Origin: Roseomonas genomospecies 6
GTDB taxonomy: Bacteria; Pseudomonadota; Alphaproteobacteria; Azospirillales; Azospirillaceae
Direction: 5' to 3'
Length of the DNA: 64,000 bases
Assembly (NCBI RefSeq): GCF_008365375.1
Contig: NZ_QOKW01000025.1
Coordinates: 1 to 64,000, forward strand
Shown: positions 43,652 to 52,126 of the stretch, in pieces
Layout: the number at the start of each line of letters is the position of its first letter
Numbering within the stretch: position 1 is the first letter of the stretch
The notes under the pieces: generated by a model
What the model saw: the letters and a program-made list of their open reading frames with translations, nothing else
The model's database searches: none
Told to the model about the DNA's origin: nothing
Made by a program: the position numbers and the translations under genes

Positions 43652-46315
43652 ATGAGCGCCAGCCGCGACCTTTCCCCCTCCAGACTTCAGGAGACGCTGG
43701 CGCAGGCCGTCGTCCATCACCAGAACGGACGGCTGGCGGAGGCGCGTCCCCTCTATGAGCGGGTTCTGCGTCAAGCGCCGGACCAGAGCGACGCGCTGCA
43801 TCTGCTGGGCCTTCTGAAGGCGCAGACCGGTGAGCCGGACGCCGGGATCGCGCTGATCCGCAAGGCCGTGGCGAAGGACGGCCGGCAGCCGGTCTTCCGC
43901 CTCAACCTGGGCCGCGTGCTGGAAGCGGTCGGGCTCTGGGCGGAGGCCGCGGACGCCTACGGCCACGCCGCCCGCCTCGCCCCGCTGGACCCCGGTCACC
44001 ACCGGCTGGAGGCCAATGCCCAGACCAAGCTGGGACGGACGGAGGACGCGGCCCGCGCTTTCCGCCGCCTGCTGGCCCTGGCGCCGGAGGATGGGGAGGC
44101 CGCCAACGCGCTGGCCGACGCCCTGTACGACCTGGGGCGGCCCGGCCCGGCGGCGGATTGGTACGGACGGGCGCTGGCGCTCGGCCCCGGTCAGGTGCTC
44201 GCCGCCTACAACCAGGGGGCCGCGCTGCGCGACGCGGGGCGTCCGAGCGATGCGCTCGCCGCCTTCCGCCGGGCCGCCGGGCTGGCGCCGCTGCTGGTCC
44301 AGGCGCTGGAGCAGGTGGCCGGGCTGTCCCACGCGCTGGGCGACGGGGCGGGAACGGCGGAGGCGGGGCGACGTCTGATGGCGCTGGAGCCCGGCCACGC
44401 CGAAGGAGCGAAGATTCTGGGCGCGGCGCTGGCCGCCGTCGGACCCTGGCTGGAGGGGGCGGCGTGGCTGGAGCGGGCGTCGGTCCTGGCCCCGGCGCCC
44501 GACGCCCTGCTGGTGCTCGGCAACCTGTGGCAGGAGCGGGGGCATCCCGCGGAGGCCCCGCGCTGCTACCGACGCGCGCTGGCGCTGGCCCCGGATTCGG
44601 CGCAGGCGCTGACCGGGCTGGGCATGGCGCTGTCCGCCCTGGGACGGATGGAGGCGGCGGCGACCGCCGCCCGGCGCGCCGTCTTCATGGTGCCGGAGGA
44701 GGCGGGCCACGCCCTGAACGCCGGGTCTGTCCTCCACCGGGCGAAGCGCGGGGAGGAGGCGCGGGCCTGGTTCCGGCGCGCCGTGGCCTTGCAGCCCGAC
44801 GGGGCCGCCGGCTGGACCAACCTCGGCACCCACGCCATCGAGGCCGGCGCCTTCGACGAGGCGGTCACGCTGCTGCGCCGGGCGCTGGCCCTGCGCGCGG
44901 CGGAGCGGGAGGCGTTGGCAAGCTCCAACCTCGGCGTCGCGCTGATGGCGCTGGGCCGCCATGGCGAGGCGGTGGCCGCCCTGCGCGCCGCCCTGGACCG
45001 CGCGCCGGAGGATGCGGAGGTGCGGTCCAACCTGCTGTTCTGCCTGTGCTTCGACGAGGCGGCGGACCTCGGCGCGGTGTTCGCGGAGCATCGGCGCTTC
45101 GAACAGGCGGTGATGCCGGTGCCGCCCGCCGCCCCGCGCTTTGCCCAGCATTTCGCCCAGCATTTCGGTGACACGGACCGCGACCCGGACCGCCGCCTGC
45201 GCGTCGGCTACCTGTCCCCGGATTTCCAGCGCTATCCGGGGCCGGGCTATCACTTCCTGCTGCCGCTGATCGAACGCCACGACCGGGCGGCGGTGGAGGT
45301 CACCTGCTATTACGCCGACCTGCCGAAGGACGCCGCGACGGCCCGCTTCGCGGCGCTGGCCGACCGCTGGCGCGACGTCGCCGCCATGCCGGACGGGGAG
45401 CTGGAACGCCTGATCCGCGCGGACGGGATCGACGTGCTGGTGGACTGCGGCGGGCACATGTCGCGCAACCGCATGCCGCTGTTCATCCGCCGCCCGGCGC
45501 CGGTCCAGGTCAGCCTGCCGCTCTACCCGAACACGACGGGTCTGACGGCGATGGACTACCAGTTCTCCGACCATCGCTTCGCCGCGGAGAGCGCCGACGC
45601 CCTTCATACGGAAAAGCTGATCCGCCTGCCGGGAAGCGTGCTCTGCTACCGCCCCGCGGAGTCCGCCGTCGCACCTCCCGCCCGCCCGCCGGTGGAGACG
45701 GCGGGGGTGTTCACCTTCGGCTCCTTCAACAACCTGACGAAGCTGAACGGCTCCACCCTGGCGCTGTGGGCGCGGGTGCTGGCGGCGGTGCCCGGCGCGC
45801 GGCTGATGCTGAAATGGCGGGGGCTGTCGGGTGGCGGGGTGGCGCGGCGGGTGCTGGACGCCTTCGCCGCCCATGGGGTGGAGGAATCGCGGCTGCTGCT
45901 GCGCGGCACGACCCCGGACCCTTATGAGGACTATGTGCGGCTGGACTGCGCGCTGGACCCCGTTTTTGCCAACGGCGGGACGACCACCTGCGACGCGCTG
46001 TGGATGGGGGTTCCCATGCTGTCCCTGGCGGGGGAGGCGATGATTTCCCGCTGGGGTGCCACCATGCTGGGCAGCGTCGGGCTGGACGCGCTGCTGGTGG
46101 AGCGGGAGGAGGATTATCTGTCGCTCGCCGTCCGGCTGGCCACCGACCGCGCCTTTCTGGAGGCGCAACGCGCCGGGCTGCGGGAGAGGATGGCACGCTC
46201 CCCCTTGATGGACGAGGCGGGCTACACTGCGGCGGTCGAGGCCGGCTACCGCATGGCGTGGCGGCGCTGGTGCGCCGGTCTGCCGCCCGCCCGCATCGAC
46301 ATGAGCGCGGCATGA
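43652..46315 (+). CDS. TPR/GT41 O-GlcNAc transferase-like glycosyltransferase
   Basis: An 887-residue protein. About the first 460 residues form tandem tetratricopeptide repeats, with regular Leu/Ala/Asp-Pro spacing. The C-terminal GT41 domain begins near 510 with RLRVGYLSPDF and contains VLVDCGGHMSRNRM, YPNTTGLTAMDY, TFGSFNNLTKLN and VFANGGTTTCDALWMGVP, typical of SPINDLY/OGT-like bacterial enzymes. It is expected to glycosylate a cytoplasmic protein, for example a pilin or flagellin. The start follows soon after a promoter-like gap, and the stop overlaps the GT9 gene (ATGA, 46312-46315). Confidence 0.93.
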   Translation: MSASRDLSPSRLQETLAQAVVHHQNGRLAEARPLYERVLRQAPDQSDALHLLGLLKAQTGEPDAGIALIRKAVAKDGRQPVFRLNLGRVLEAVGLWAEAADAYGHAARLAPLDPGHHRLEANAQTKLGRTEDAARAFRRLLALAPEDGEAANALADALYDLGRPGPAADWYGRALALGPGQVLAAYNQGAALRDAGRPSDALAAFRRAAGLAPLLVQALEQVAGLSHALGDGAGTAEAGRRLMALEPGHAEGAKILGAALAAVGPWLEGAAWLERASVLAPAPDALLVLGNLWQERGHPAEAPRCYRRALALAPDSAQALTGLGMALSALGRMEAAATAARRAVFMVPEEAGHALNAGSVLHRAKRGEEARAWFRRAVALQPDGAAGWTNLGTHAIEAGAFDEAVTLLRRALALRAAEREALASSNLGVALMALGRHGEAVAALRAALDRAPEDAEVRSNLLFCLCFDEAADLGAVFAEHRRFEQAVMPVPPAAPRFAQHFAQHFGDTDRDPDRRLRVGYLSPDFQRYPGPGYHFLLPLIERHDRAAVEVTCYYADLPKDAATARFAALADRWRDVAAMPDGELERLIRADGIDVLVDCGGHMSRNRMPLFIRRPAPVQVSLPLYPNTTGLTAMDYQFSDHRFAAESADALHTEKLIRLPGSVLCYRPAESAVAPPARPPVETAGVFTFGSFNNLTKLNGSTLALWARVLAAVPGARLMLKWRGLSGGGVARRVLDAFAAHGVEESRLLLRGTTPDPYEDYVRLDCALDPVFANGGTTTCDALWMGVPMLSLAGEAMISRWGATMLGSVGLDALLVEREEDYLSLAVRLATDRAFLEAQRAGLRERMARSPLMDEAGYTAAVEAGYRMAWRRWCAGLPPARIDMSAA

Positions 46316-47424
46316 CGGACGCCGTGTTCGACCTTTCATCCGCTCGGCGCATCCTGGTGGTGAAGCTGGACGAGGTGGGGGACTTCGTGCTCGCCACGCC
46401 CTTCCTGCGCGGGCTGCGGGCCTCGGTTCCGCAAGCGCGCATCCTGCTGGCGGTGCGCCCCGCCGTGGCCGACCTCGCCGCGACCTGCCCGTATGTGGAT
46501 GCGGTGGTGGCGCCGCACCCGAAGCCGGACGGCGGCATCGACCTGCGCGCCGTCACGCCGGGCGCCGCCGCGTCCTTCGCGGAGGCGTTCCGGGCCGGTT
46601 TCGACCTGACGCTGGTGCCGCGCTACGACTTCGACCGGCATGGCGCCACGGCGTTGGCCGCGAACAGCCGCGCCCGCGCCGTCCTGGGCTTCTCGGAGAC
46701 GGTCACCCCCTGGAAGGCGTCGGGAAACGCGGGCTTCGACCGCGCCTACACCCACCCGCTGAGGCCCCCGCCGGGCCGCCACGAGGTGGAGCAGACCCTC
46801 GCCCTGCTGCGCTTCGCGGGCGGCGTTCCGGACGATGCCGGGGTGGAGGTGCACCTGACGGCGGAGGACCGGGCGGAGGCCGCCCGCCTGCTGTCCGGCG
46901 CGGCGGGGGAGCGCGTGATCGCCGTGGCGCCGGGCGCCGCCGCCTCGCGCCGCGAATACCCGCCGGACCGGCTGGCGGCGGTGGTCGCCATGGTGGCCGG
47001 AGCGCTCGGCGCGCGGGTGGCGGTTCTCGGCACCGAACCGGAGCGGGGGGCCGCCGCCCTCATCGCCGCGGCCTTGCCGGGGCGGGTGACCGACCTCACC
47101 GGGCGGACCGGGCTGCGTCCGGCGGCGGCGGTGATCGAGCGGACGGCGGGGCTGATCGCCATGGATTCCGGTCCGGCCCATCTGGGAGCCGCCGTGGGCG
47201 TGCCGGTCGCCGTCTTCTCCTGCCATCCGGAGGGCGGAAACCCGAACCACTACCACGCGCCGGAGCGATTCCGCCCCTGGAGCCCGCGGGCGCTGGTGCT
47301 GCGGCCCGCCGGGGCATCGCCGCCCTGCCCGGCGGAAAGCTGCACGGCGGCCGAGGCGCACTGCATCGCGTCGATCCCTCCGGATCGGGCGGCGTCGCAA
47401 ATCCTTGAACTGTTCAGCCGGTAA
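46312..47424 (+). CDS. GT9 glycosyltransferase (heptosyltransferase family)
   Basis: A 370-residue GT-B enzyme. The N-terminus RILVVKLDEVGDFVLATPFL matches heptosyltransferases (a G-D pair that helps acceptor binding). The C-terminal donor site shows VIAVAPGAAASRREYP and the final LIAMDSGPAHLGAAVGVPVAVF motif, typical for the family. It transfers an NDP-sugar to LPS core or another glycan. Overlap with the GT41-like gene implies both act on the same structure or protein. Confidence 0.9.
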   Translation: MTDAVFDLSSARRILVVKLDEVGDFVLATPFLRGLRASVPQARILLAVRPAVADLAATCPYVDAVVAPHPKPDGGIDLRAVTPGAAASFAEAFRAGFDLTLVPRYDFDRHGATALAANSRARAVLGFSETVTPWKASGNAGFDRAYTHPLRPPPGRHEVEQTLALLRFAGGVPDDAGVEVHLTAEDRAEAARLLSGAAGERVIAVAPGAAASRREYPPDRLAAVVAMVAGALGARVAVLGTEPERGAAALIAAALPGRVTDLTGRTGLRPAAAVIERTAGLIAMDSGPAHLGAAVGVPVAVFSCHPEGGNPNHYHAPERFRPWSPRALVLRPAGASPPCPAESCTAAEAHCIASIPPDRAASQILELFSR

Positions 47425-47642
47425 AGGCCCCCGTTCGACCGCACCCTCCCATCCCTGTGGCAGCCAAGCAACCTTTGGCGGTGCCGGGATGACGAAACCC
47501 AGCAAAAACGCCGCTTTCCGTTGTGTGGCGGGCCTGCATCACCCCCCGATATTTTGCGATATGGAAACCACGCCCCTGGCACGAACGGCCCGACAAACCG
47601 TATCTTATTCGCACTGCAACATCGGTCGGTTCGTGAGGGAAC

Positions 47643-47768
47643 ATGAAGTCGTTCTTGTCCTCGCTTCAGCGGGATTGGGCGTCCTGGAGCCCGGTCGAGC
47701 GCGTCGTCGCAGTCGGCTTCGTCACGGTGGCGCCGGTCGCTTCGGTGGCCTTTCTCCTCACCCTCTGA
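47643..47768 (+). CDS. Small putative single-pass membrane peptide
   Basis: A 41-residue open frame in an otherwise gene-free 447-bp gap. It reads as an amphipathic, Trp-containing N-terminus (SSLQRDWASWSPVERVV) followed by a hydrophobic stretch (VGFVTVAPVASVAFLLTL). GAGGGA ends two bases before the ATG, which is slightly close. Upstream lies an AT-richer segment (GATATTTTGCGATATGG, CGTATCTTATTC) that could be a promoter. The family was not recognised; the frame may be spurious. Confidence 0.45.
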   Translation: MKSFLSSLQRDWASWSPVERVVAVGFVTVAPVASVAFLLTL

Positions 47769-47871
47769 CCGCACCCTCTCTGACCGCCGGCTTCCCTCGC
47801 CCGTCCATCCGGTGCGATACAGGAGGGGAAGGAACGGAGGAACCGTTCCGGCAGGAGAGGGATGAAGAACC

Positions 47872-48573
47872 ATGGGCGATAAGGTTGCCATCATCACCGC
47901 GGGCGGCAGCGGCATGGGGGCCGCGGCGGCGCGGCGTCTGGCGGCGGACGGCTTCAAGGTCGCGGTGCTGTCCTCCTCGGGCAAGGGCGAGGCCCTGGCG
48001 GAGGAGCTGGGCGGGATCGGCGTGACCGGATCGAACCAGTCCGCCGAGGATCTGGAGCGTCTGGTGAACCGGACGATGGAGCGGTGGGGCCGCATCGACG
48101 CGCTGGTGAACAGCGCCGGCCACGGTCCCCGCAAGCCTCTGCTGGAGCTGACCGACGAGGACTGGCACAAGGGGATCGAGGTCTATTTCCTGAACGTGGT
48201 CCGCGCGGTGCGGTTGGTGACCCCGGTGATGGTGCGCCAAAAGGGCGGGTCGATCGTCAACATCTCCACCGCCTGGGCCTTCGAGCCGAGCCCGATGTTC
48301 CCGACCTCCGCCGTCGCGCGGGCCGGGCTGGCCTCCTTCACCAAGCTGTTCGCGGACCAGTACGCCGCCGACAATGTGCGGATGAACAACGTGCTGCCCG
48401 GCTGGATCGACAGCCTTCCGGCGACCGAGGAACGGCGCCGGGGCGTGCCGATGGGCCGCTACGGCAAAAGCGAGGAGATCGCGGCGACCGTCGCCTTCCT
48501 CGCCTCCGACGGGGCCGGCTACATCACCGGGCAGAACATCCGGGTGGACGGCGGCCTGTCCCGGTCCGTGTGA
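47872..48573 (+). CDS. SDR-family protein lacking the catalytic Tyr and Lys
   Basis: A 233-residue short-chain dehydrogenase/reductase fold protein. The cofactor site TAGGSGMG (9-16) and the NSAG segment (80-83) are intact. Ser132 in VNISTAW is in the place of the catalytic Ser. However, the usual Tyr-x3-Lys is replaced by Ser146-x3-Arg150 (TSAVARAG), so classical reductase chemistry is doubtful. It starts the catabolic cluster on the plus strand, preceded by a purine-rich ribosome site, and is convergent with dctP. It could bind NAD(H) in another role or catalyse non-redox chemistry. Confidence 0.87.
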   Translation: MGDKVAIITAGGSGMGAAAARRLAADGFKVAVLSSSGKGEALAEELGGIGVTGSNQSAEDLERLVNRTMERWGRIDALVNSAGHGPRKPLLELTDEDWHKGIEVYFLNVVRAVRLVTPVMVRQKGGSIVNISTAWAFEPSPMFPTSAVARAGLASFTKLFADQYAADNVRMNNVLPGWIDSLPATEERRRGVPMGRYGKSEEIAATVAFLASDGAGYITGQNIRVDGGLSRSV

Positions 48574-48581
48574 GCGGATTT

Positions 48582-48629
48582 TGAAAAGAACGGCGCGGGC
48601 GGGGTCCGGACCGGACCGCCGCCCGCGCC
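48582..48629 (-). terminator. Rho-independent terminator after dctP
   Basis: An 11-bp GC stem (48592-48602 with 48619-48629), read on the minus strand, is followed by GTTCTTTTCAAAATC. It lies 23 bp past the dctP stop and may also end the convergent SDR transcript. Confidence 0.72.
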
Positions 48630-48651
48630 GCAGGGCGAAGCGGGGGACGCT

Positions 48652-49686
48652 TCAGCTCTTGTTGCCGACGATGCTCTGATACTGCTTCCAGATTTCCGGA
48701 TAGCGCCGGACATACTCCTGGTTCACCTTCGTGGCGATCTCGCGGAACTTCGCCCGCTCGGTCTCCGGAGCCACGGCCAGCCGTCCGCCCTGGGCGATCA
48801 TCTGGTCCATGGTCTTCTTGTCGGCGTCGATGGCGCGCTGCCACTGCTTGGCGACGATCTCGTTGGTGGTCGTCTCCACCACCTGCCGCAGGTCGTCGGG
48901 CAGGCCCTTCATCCACTTGTCGTCCACCAGGACCGAATAGGTCAGCAGGCTCATGCCCGGCACCAGGGAGGCCACCTTGGCGGCGTTCGTGCCGACCATC
49001 TCCCAGCCGCCGGCGGAGGTGTAGATTCCGTCGATGGCCCCCTGCATCAGGGCCGCCGCCATTTCGGAGGCGGGCATGGACACCGGGCTGGCCCCGAACT
49101 CGCGCATCAGCGATTGCAGGACGCGCCCGCCGGTCAGGCGGACCTTGCTGCCCTTCAGGTCGCCGATGGAGTCGACCTCCTTGTCCTTGAACAGGAAGAT
49201 CAGGTCGGCGGTCCGCATCAGCCCCATGACGCGGATGCCCTTGTCGGCCACCAGCCCGGAGAGCAGCTTGGCGACCTCCTTGGCGGTTTCCGGCTTGGAC
49301 ATGGCCTCGTCGGTGACGGCGAAGGGCAGGTTCACCACGCCGTATTGCGGCGCGATGCTCTCAAGCTGCACGCTGACCGGCCAGACCATGTGCACGGCGC
49401 CGGAACCCAGCGCGGCGACGGCGTCCTTGTCCTTGTAGAGGGTGCCGGAATGGAAGACCTTCGGCTTGATGCGGCCCTGCGAGCGCTCCTCGATCATGGC
49501 CGCATACTCGTCCATCATCTTGGCGGTCCAGTGCGACGTCGCGATCTCGTCCGTCATCACCATTTCGATCGGCGCCGCCGTCTGCGCCCGGACCTGCTCC
49601 GGCGCTCCGGCGGCCAACCCGGCCACCGTCAACCCGATCAGCACCGTCCTTGCCACAAACGGTTTGAATCGTGACGGATCGAACAT
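48652..49686 (-). CDS. TRAP transporter solute-binding protein DctP
   Basis: A 344-residue periplasmic binding protein with a signal peptide (Arg-Thr then hydrophobic 14-28, cut near VRAQ). DctP family pieces include FHSGTLYKDKDAVAALGSGAVHM, KVRLTGGRVLQSL (with the Arg that binds the substrate carboxylate) and MQGAIDGIYTSAGG. It captures an organic acid for the DctQM transporter encoded at 59069-60999. The ATG at 49686 is chosen for GGAGG upstream. A GntR-type palindrome lies about 90 bp before the start. Confidence 0.92.
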   Translation of the reverse strand: MFDPSRFKPFVARTVLIGLTVAGLAAGAPEQVRAQTAAPIEMVMTDEIATSHWTAKMMDEYAAMIEERSQGRIKPKVFHSGTLYKDKDAVAALGSGAVHMVWPVSVQLESIAPQYGVVNLPFAVTDEAMSKPETAKEVAKLLSGLVADKGIRVMGLMRTADLIFLFKDKEVDSIGDLKGSKVRLTGGRVLQSLMREFGASPVSMPASEMAAALMQGAIDGIYTSAGGWEMVGTNAAKVASLVPGMSLLTYSVLVDDKWMKGLPDDLRQVVETTTNEIVAKQWQRAIDADKKTMDQMIAQGGRLAVAPETERAKFREIATKVNQEYVRRYPEIWKQYQSIVGNKS

Positions 49687-49774
49687 TGGCATCCCTCCCA
49701 TGGCTGCGTTCGGACGCTTCTGGCCCGCTTGTCCGAACGATCATAGGGCAAAACAATGGGCGATGCCAACATTA

Positions 49775-49786
49775 TTGTACGGACAA
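49775..49786. promoter_or_regulatory. GntR-type operator upstream of dctP
   Basis: TTGTACGGACAA differs by one base from the perfect palindrome TTGTACGTACAA in the citE-maoC control region (52026-52037). It lies 89 bp before the dctP start in an AT-richer gap. GT-N4-AC spacing with flanking T/A fits GntR-superfamily sites. Two GntR regulators are encoded in the same cluster. Confidence 0.68.
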
Positions 49787-49817
49787 CTCTACGCGATAGG
49801 GCCTATCACCTCCGACG

Positions 49818-51020
49818 TCACGCCGTCCGGCGCGACCACCACAGAACCGACGCCGCCCCGGCCAGCGGAAAGGCGGTCATCAGGGCGAAGGTCTCGCCGT
49901 AGCTGCCGACGCTGTTGAACAGGGTGGCGAACAGCGCCGGCCCGACGACCACGCCGGAGAAGGTGAACATCAACGCCCCGCCCGTCGCCGTGCTGGCCGT
50001 TCCCGGCGGGGCGACCCGCGCCACTTCCGCCAGGAACACGCCGTTCCAGCCGATGGCCGCCGTGCCGAACACCGTCAGGATGGCGAGCACCGCGGGCACC
50101 GGCCAGCTTGGCGCCAGGGTGGCGGTGGCGAGGGCGGCGGCGGCGGACAGGACCCCGATCCCGCCCAGGACGGCCACGCCGGAGCGCAGCCGGTCGGCCA
50201 ACAGGCCCCAGCCGATGCGCGCCGCCGCCCCCGCCGCCTGCATCACCGACACGGCGAGACCGGCGGAGACGATGGACCAGTCCAGGTCATGGACCAGCAT
50301 GTTCACCGTGAAGGCCATCAGCGAGAGCTGGATCGCCGAGAAGCAGAAGCCCATCAGCGCGAAGCCGCGCAGCGCCGGAACCCGCCAGACCAGCCGCGGC
50401 CCTTCCATCAGGTTGCCGCGGATCGGCAGGCCGGGGCTGCGGTCGTCGTCCCACATCCGGCGCCCCGGCGTGTAGATGACCAGCAGCAGCGCGAACATCC
50501 CGGCCACCGCCACCGCCGCCCCGCGCCATCCCGCCATTTCCCCGATTCCCGGCAGCAGCAGCCCGGCCAGCACGCCGGCCAGCGGCACGCCCGTCTGCTT
50601 CAGCGAGAAGACGAGGTTGCGCCGGGCCGGCGGGGTGAAGCGGTTCAGCAGGTGGGAGGAGGAGGGGTTGACCAGCCCATAACCGATGCCGATCAGCACC
50701 GACGCCAACGCGGCGACCCACAGCAGGCCGGTGGCGATGCCCAGGCACCCCACCATCCCCAGGGCCATGGCCAGGATGCCCACCGACCCGGCCCCCCAGC
50801 GCCGCACCACCAGCCCGGCGAAGGCCGAGACGAAGGCGGCGGCCCCATAGATGACGCTGATCTGGTAGCCGACCGCCTCCGACCCCACCCCCAGCGAGGC
50901 CGCGGCCAGCGGGGCCACGGTCGCCAGGGTCAGGACGGACAGGGTGGCGACGGTCTGCACGCTGGTGACTTCCGCCAATAAGAGCGGGAACGGGGCGGGC
51001 GGTGTTTCTTGCGTGGGCAT
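49818..51020 (-). CDS. MFS transporter
   Basis: A 400-residue polytopic protein with 12 hydrophobic segments in two halves. Helices 4-5 show GIGYGLVNPSSSHLLNRF and the following loop PPARRNLVFSLKQTGVP, resembling CynX/oxalate-formate-type carriers. The gene starts 80 bp after citE on the same strand and ends 31 bp before the operator of dctP. It may export a product or import a related acid alongside the TRAP system. Confidence 0.87.
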   Translation of the reverse strand: MPTQETPPAPFPLLLAEVTSVQTVATLSVLTLATVAPLAAASLGVGSEAVGYQISVIYGAAAFVSAFAGLVVRRWGAGSVGILAMALGMVGCLGIATGLLWVAALASVLIGIGYGLVNPSSSHLLNRFTPPARRNLVFSLKQTGVPLAGVLAGLLLPGIGEMAGWRGAAVAVAGMFALLLVIYTPGRRMWDDDRSPGLPIRGNLMEGPRLVWRVPALRGFALMGFCFSAIQLSLMAFTVNMLVHDLDWSIVSAGLAVSVMQAAGAAARIGWGLLADRLRSGVAVLGGIGVLSAAAALATATLAPSWPVPAVLAILTVFGTAAIGWNGVFLAEVARVAPPGTASTATGGALMFTFSGVVVGPALFATLFNSVGSYGETFALMTAFPLAGAASVLWWSRRTA

Positions 51021-51100
51021 GGGAGTCCGGACAAGTGGCGGGGGCGCGGCGCTGATGGGCAGGCGGTTGGACGGGCGATCCTGGGCAGGCGATTCCGGGC

Positions 51101-51991
51101 CTACAGCATTCCGGCGCGCCGGGCCAATGCCAGGATGCGATGGGACCCCTGCACCAGCGGGCGTTCGACCAGTTTGCCGTCCAGCGTGCAGACGCCGCCG
51201 CCCGCGGCCTCGAAGGCGGCGAGGACCCGCCCGGCCTGGACGACCGCCTCCGGCGACGGGGTGTAGGCGTCGTGGATGGCGGCGATCTGCTTGGGGTGGA
51301 TGGCCGAACGCGCGGTGAAGCCATGCAGGACGCTGCGCGCCAGTTCCCGCCGGTAGCCCTCCTCGTCGTCCAGCGCGATCCAGGGCATGTCCAGCGCGTC
51401 CAGACCGAAGCGGGATGCTGCGTGCACGACGCGGCTGCGGGCGAACAGCAGCGGCTCCCACTCCAGCGGCACGCGCAGCTCCCCCGACAGGTCGGCCCCG
51501 CCGAACATCAGGAAGGACAGGCGGGGGGAGGCCGCGGCGATCGCCATGACGTTCTCCAGGCCGGCGGCGCTCTCGATCAGCGCGCCGAGCGTGCCGGGGA
51601 GGCCCTGCTCGTCCAGAAGGCCGGCGGCCAGCCGCACATCCTCCGCCCCGTCCACCTTCGGCAGCAGGATGCCCGCCCAGCCCGGCGCCCCGCCGTCCGT
51701 CAGGGCCAGTATGTCCAAGAGGCCGGTGCGGCTGCGCAATGAATTGGTCCGAACGAAAACCGCCGGGCCGGACTCCGTCGGGCGTTCGCGCAGGAAGGCG
51801 CAGACGGCGGCGCGGGCGCCGTCCTTGTCGGCGGGGGCCACCGCGTCCTCCAGATCGATGATCACCGCGTCGGCACCCGCCGCCAGCGCCTTGGCGAAAC
51901 GATCCGGGCGGGCGCCGGGAACGAACAGGTAGGAACGGTGGGCGGAGGCCGGTGCGGGGGCCGGAGCGGGGGATTGCGGATTGTTGGCCAT
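51101..51991 (-). CDS. CitE/HpcH-family acyl-CoA or 2-oxo-acid lyase
   Basis: A 296-residue TIM-barrel lyase. The family's DLEDAV (46-51), the phosphate/CoA-binding RTNSLRS (81-87), LLPKVDGAED and GALIESAAGL (Glu140), and FGGADLSGEL with Asp167 are all in place, the set that binds magnesium in malyl-CoA/citramalyl-CoA lyases. It would cleave a 3-hydroxyacyl-CoA to an acyl-CoA plus an oxo acid. It is divergent from the maoC gene across a GntR-type palindrome. The ATG at 51991 is favoured over an upstream TTG. Confidence 0.9.
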   Translation of the reverse strand: MANNPQSPAPAPAPASAHRSYLFVPGARPDRFAKALAAGADAVIIDLEDAVAPADKDGARAAVCAFLRERPTESGPAVFVRTNSLRSRTGLLDILALTDGGAPGWAGILLPKVDGAEDVRLAAGLLDEQGLPGTLGALIESAAGLENVMAIAAASPRLSFLMFGGADLSGELRVPLEWEPLLFARSRVVHAASRFGLDALDMPWIALDDEEGYRRELARSVLHGFTARSAIHPKQIAAIHDAYTPSPEAVVQAGRVLAAFEAAGGGVCTLDGKLVERPLVQGSHRILALARRAGML

Positions 51992-52025
51992 GAAAACGCT
52001 TTCCAAGGTTGGAGGGGCGTGTTAT

Positions 52026-52037
52026 TTGTACGTACAA
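52026..52037. promoter_or_regulatory. GntR-type operator in the citE-maoC divergent region
   Basis: A perfect palindrome TTGTACGTACAA, 35 bp before citE and 89 bp before maoC. An 11/12 match recurs upstream of dctP at 49775. The shared site ties the two divergent operons and the binding protein gene to one regulator, probably one or both GntR-UTRA proteins of this cluster. Confidence 0.72.
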
Positions 52038-52126
52038 CATGCTATCACAGACTTGGATCATGTCACCCTGAAATGATCCGGTCCACCGCCGATCCCCTTC
52101 GATCCGCAGACAAGAGATGCCCGCCC

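Noticed and set aside
43601..46339. Long minus-strand open frame antisense to the TPR/GT41 gene
   Set aside because: No domain, extreme Arg/Gln/Gly content, and the plus-strand gene is unmistakable.
47569..47590. Possible sigma-54 promoter (TGGCACGAACGGCC) upstream of the small open frame
   Set aside because: The -24 half fits, but the -12 GC element is absent at the required spacing.
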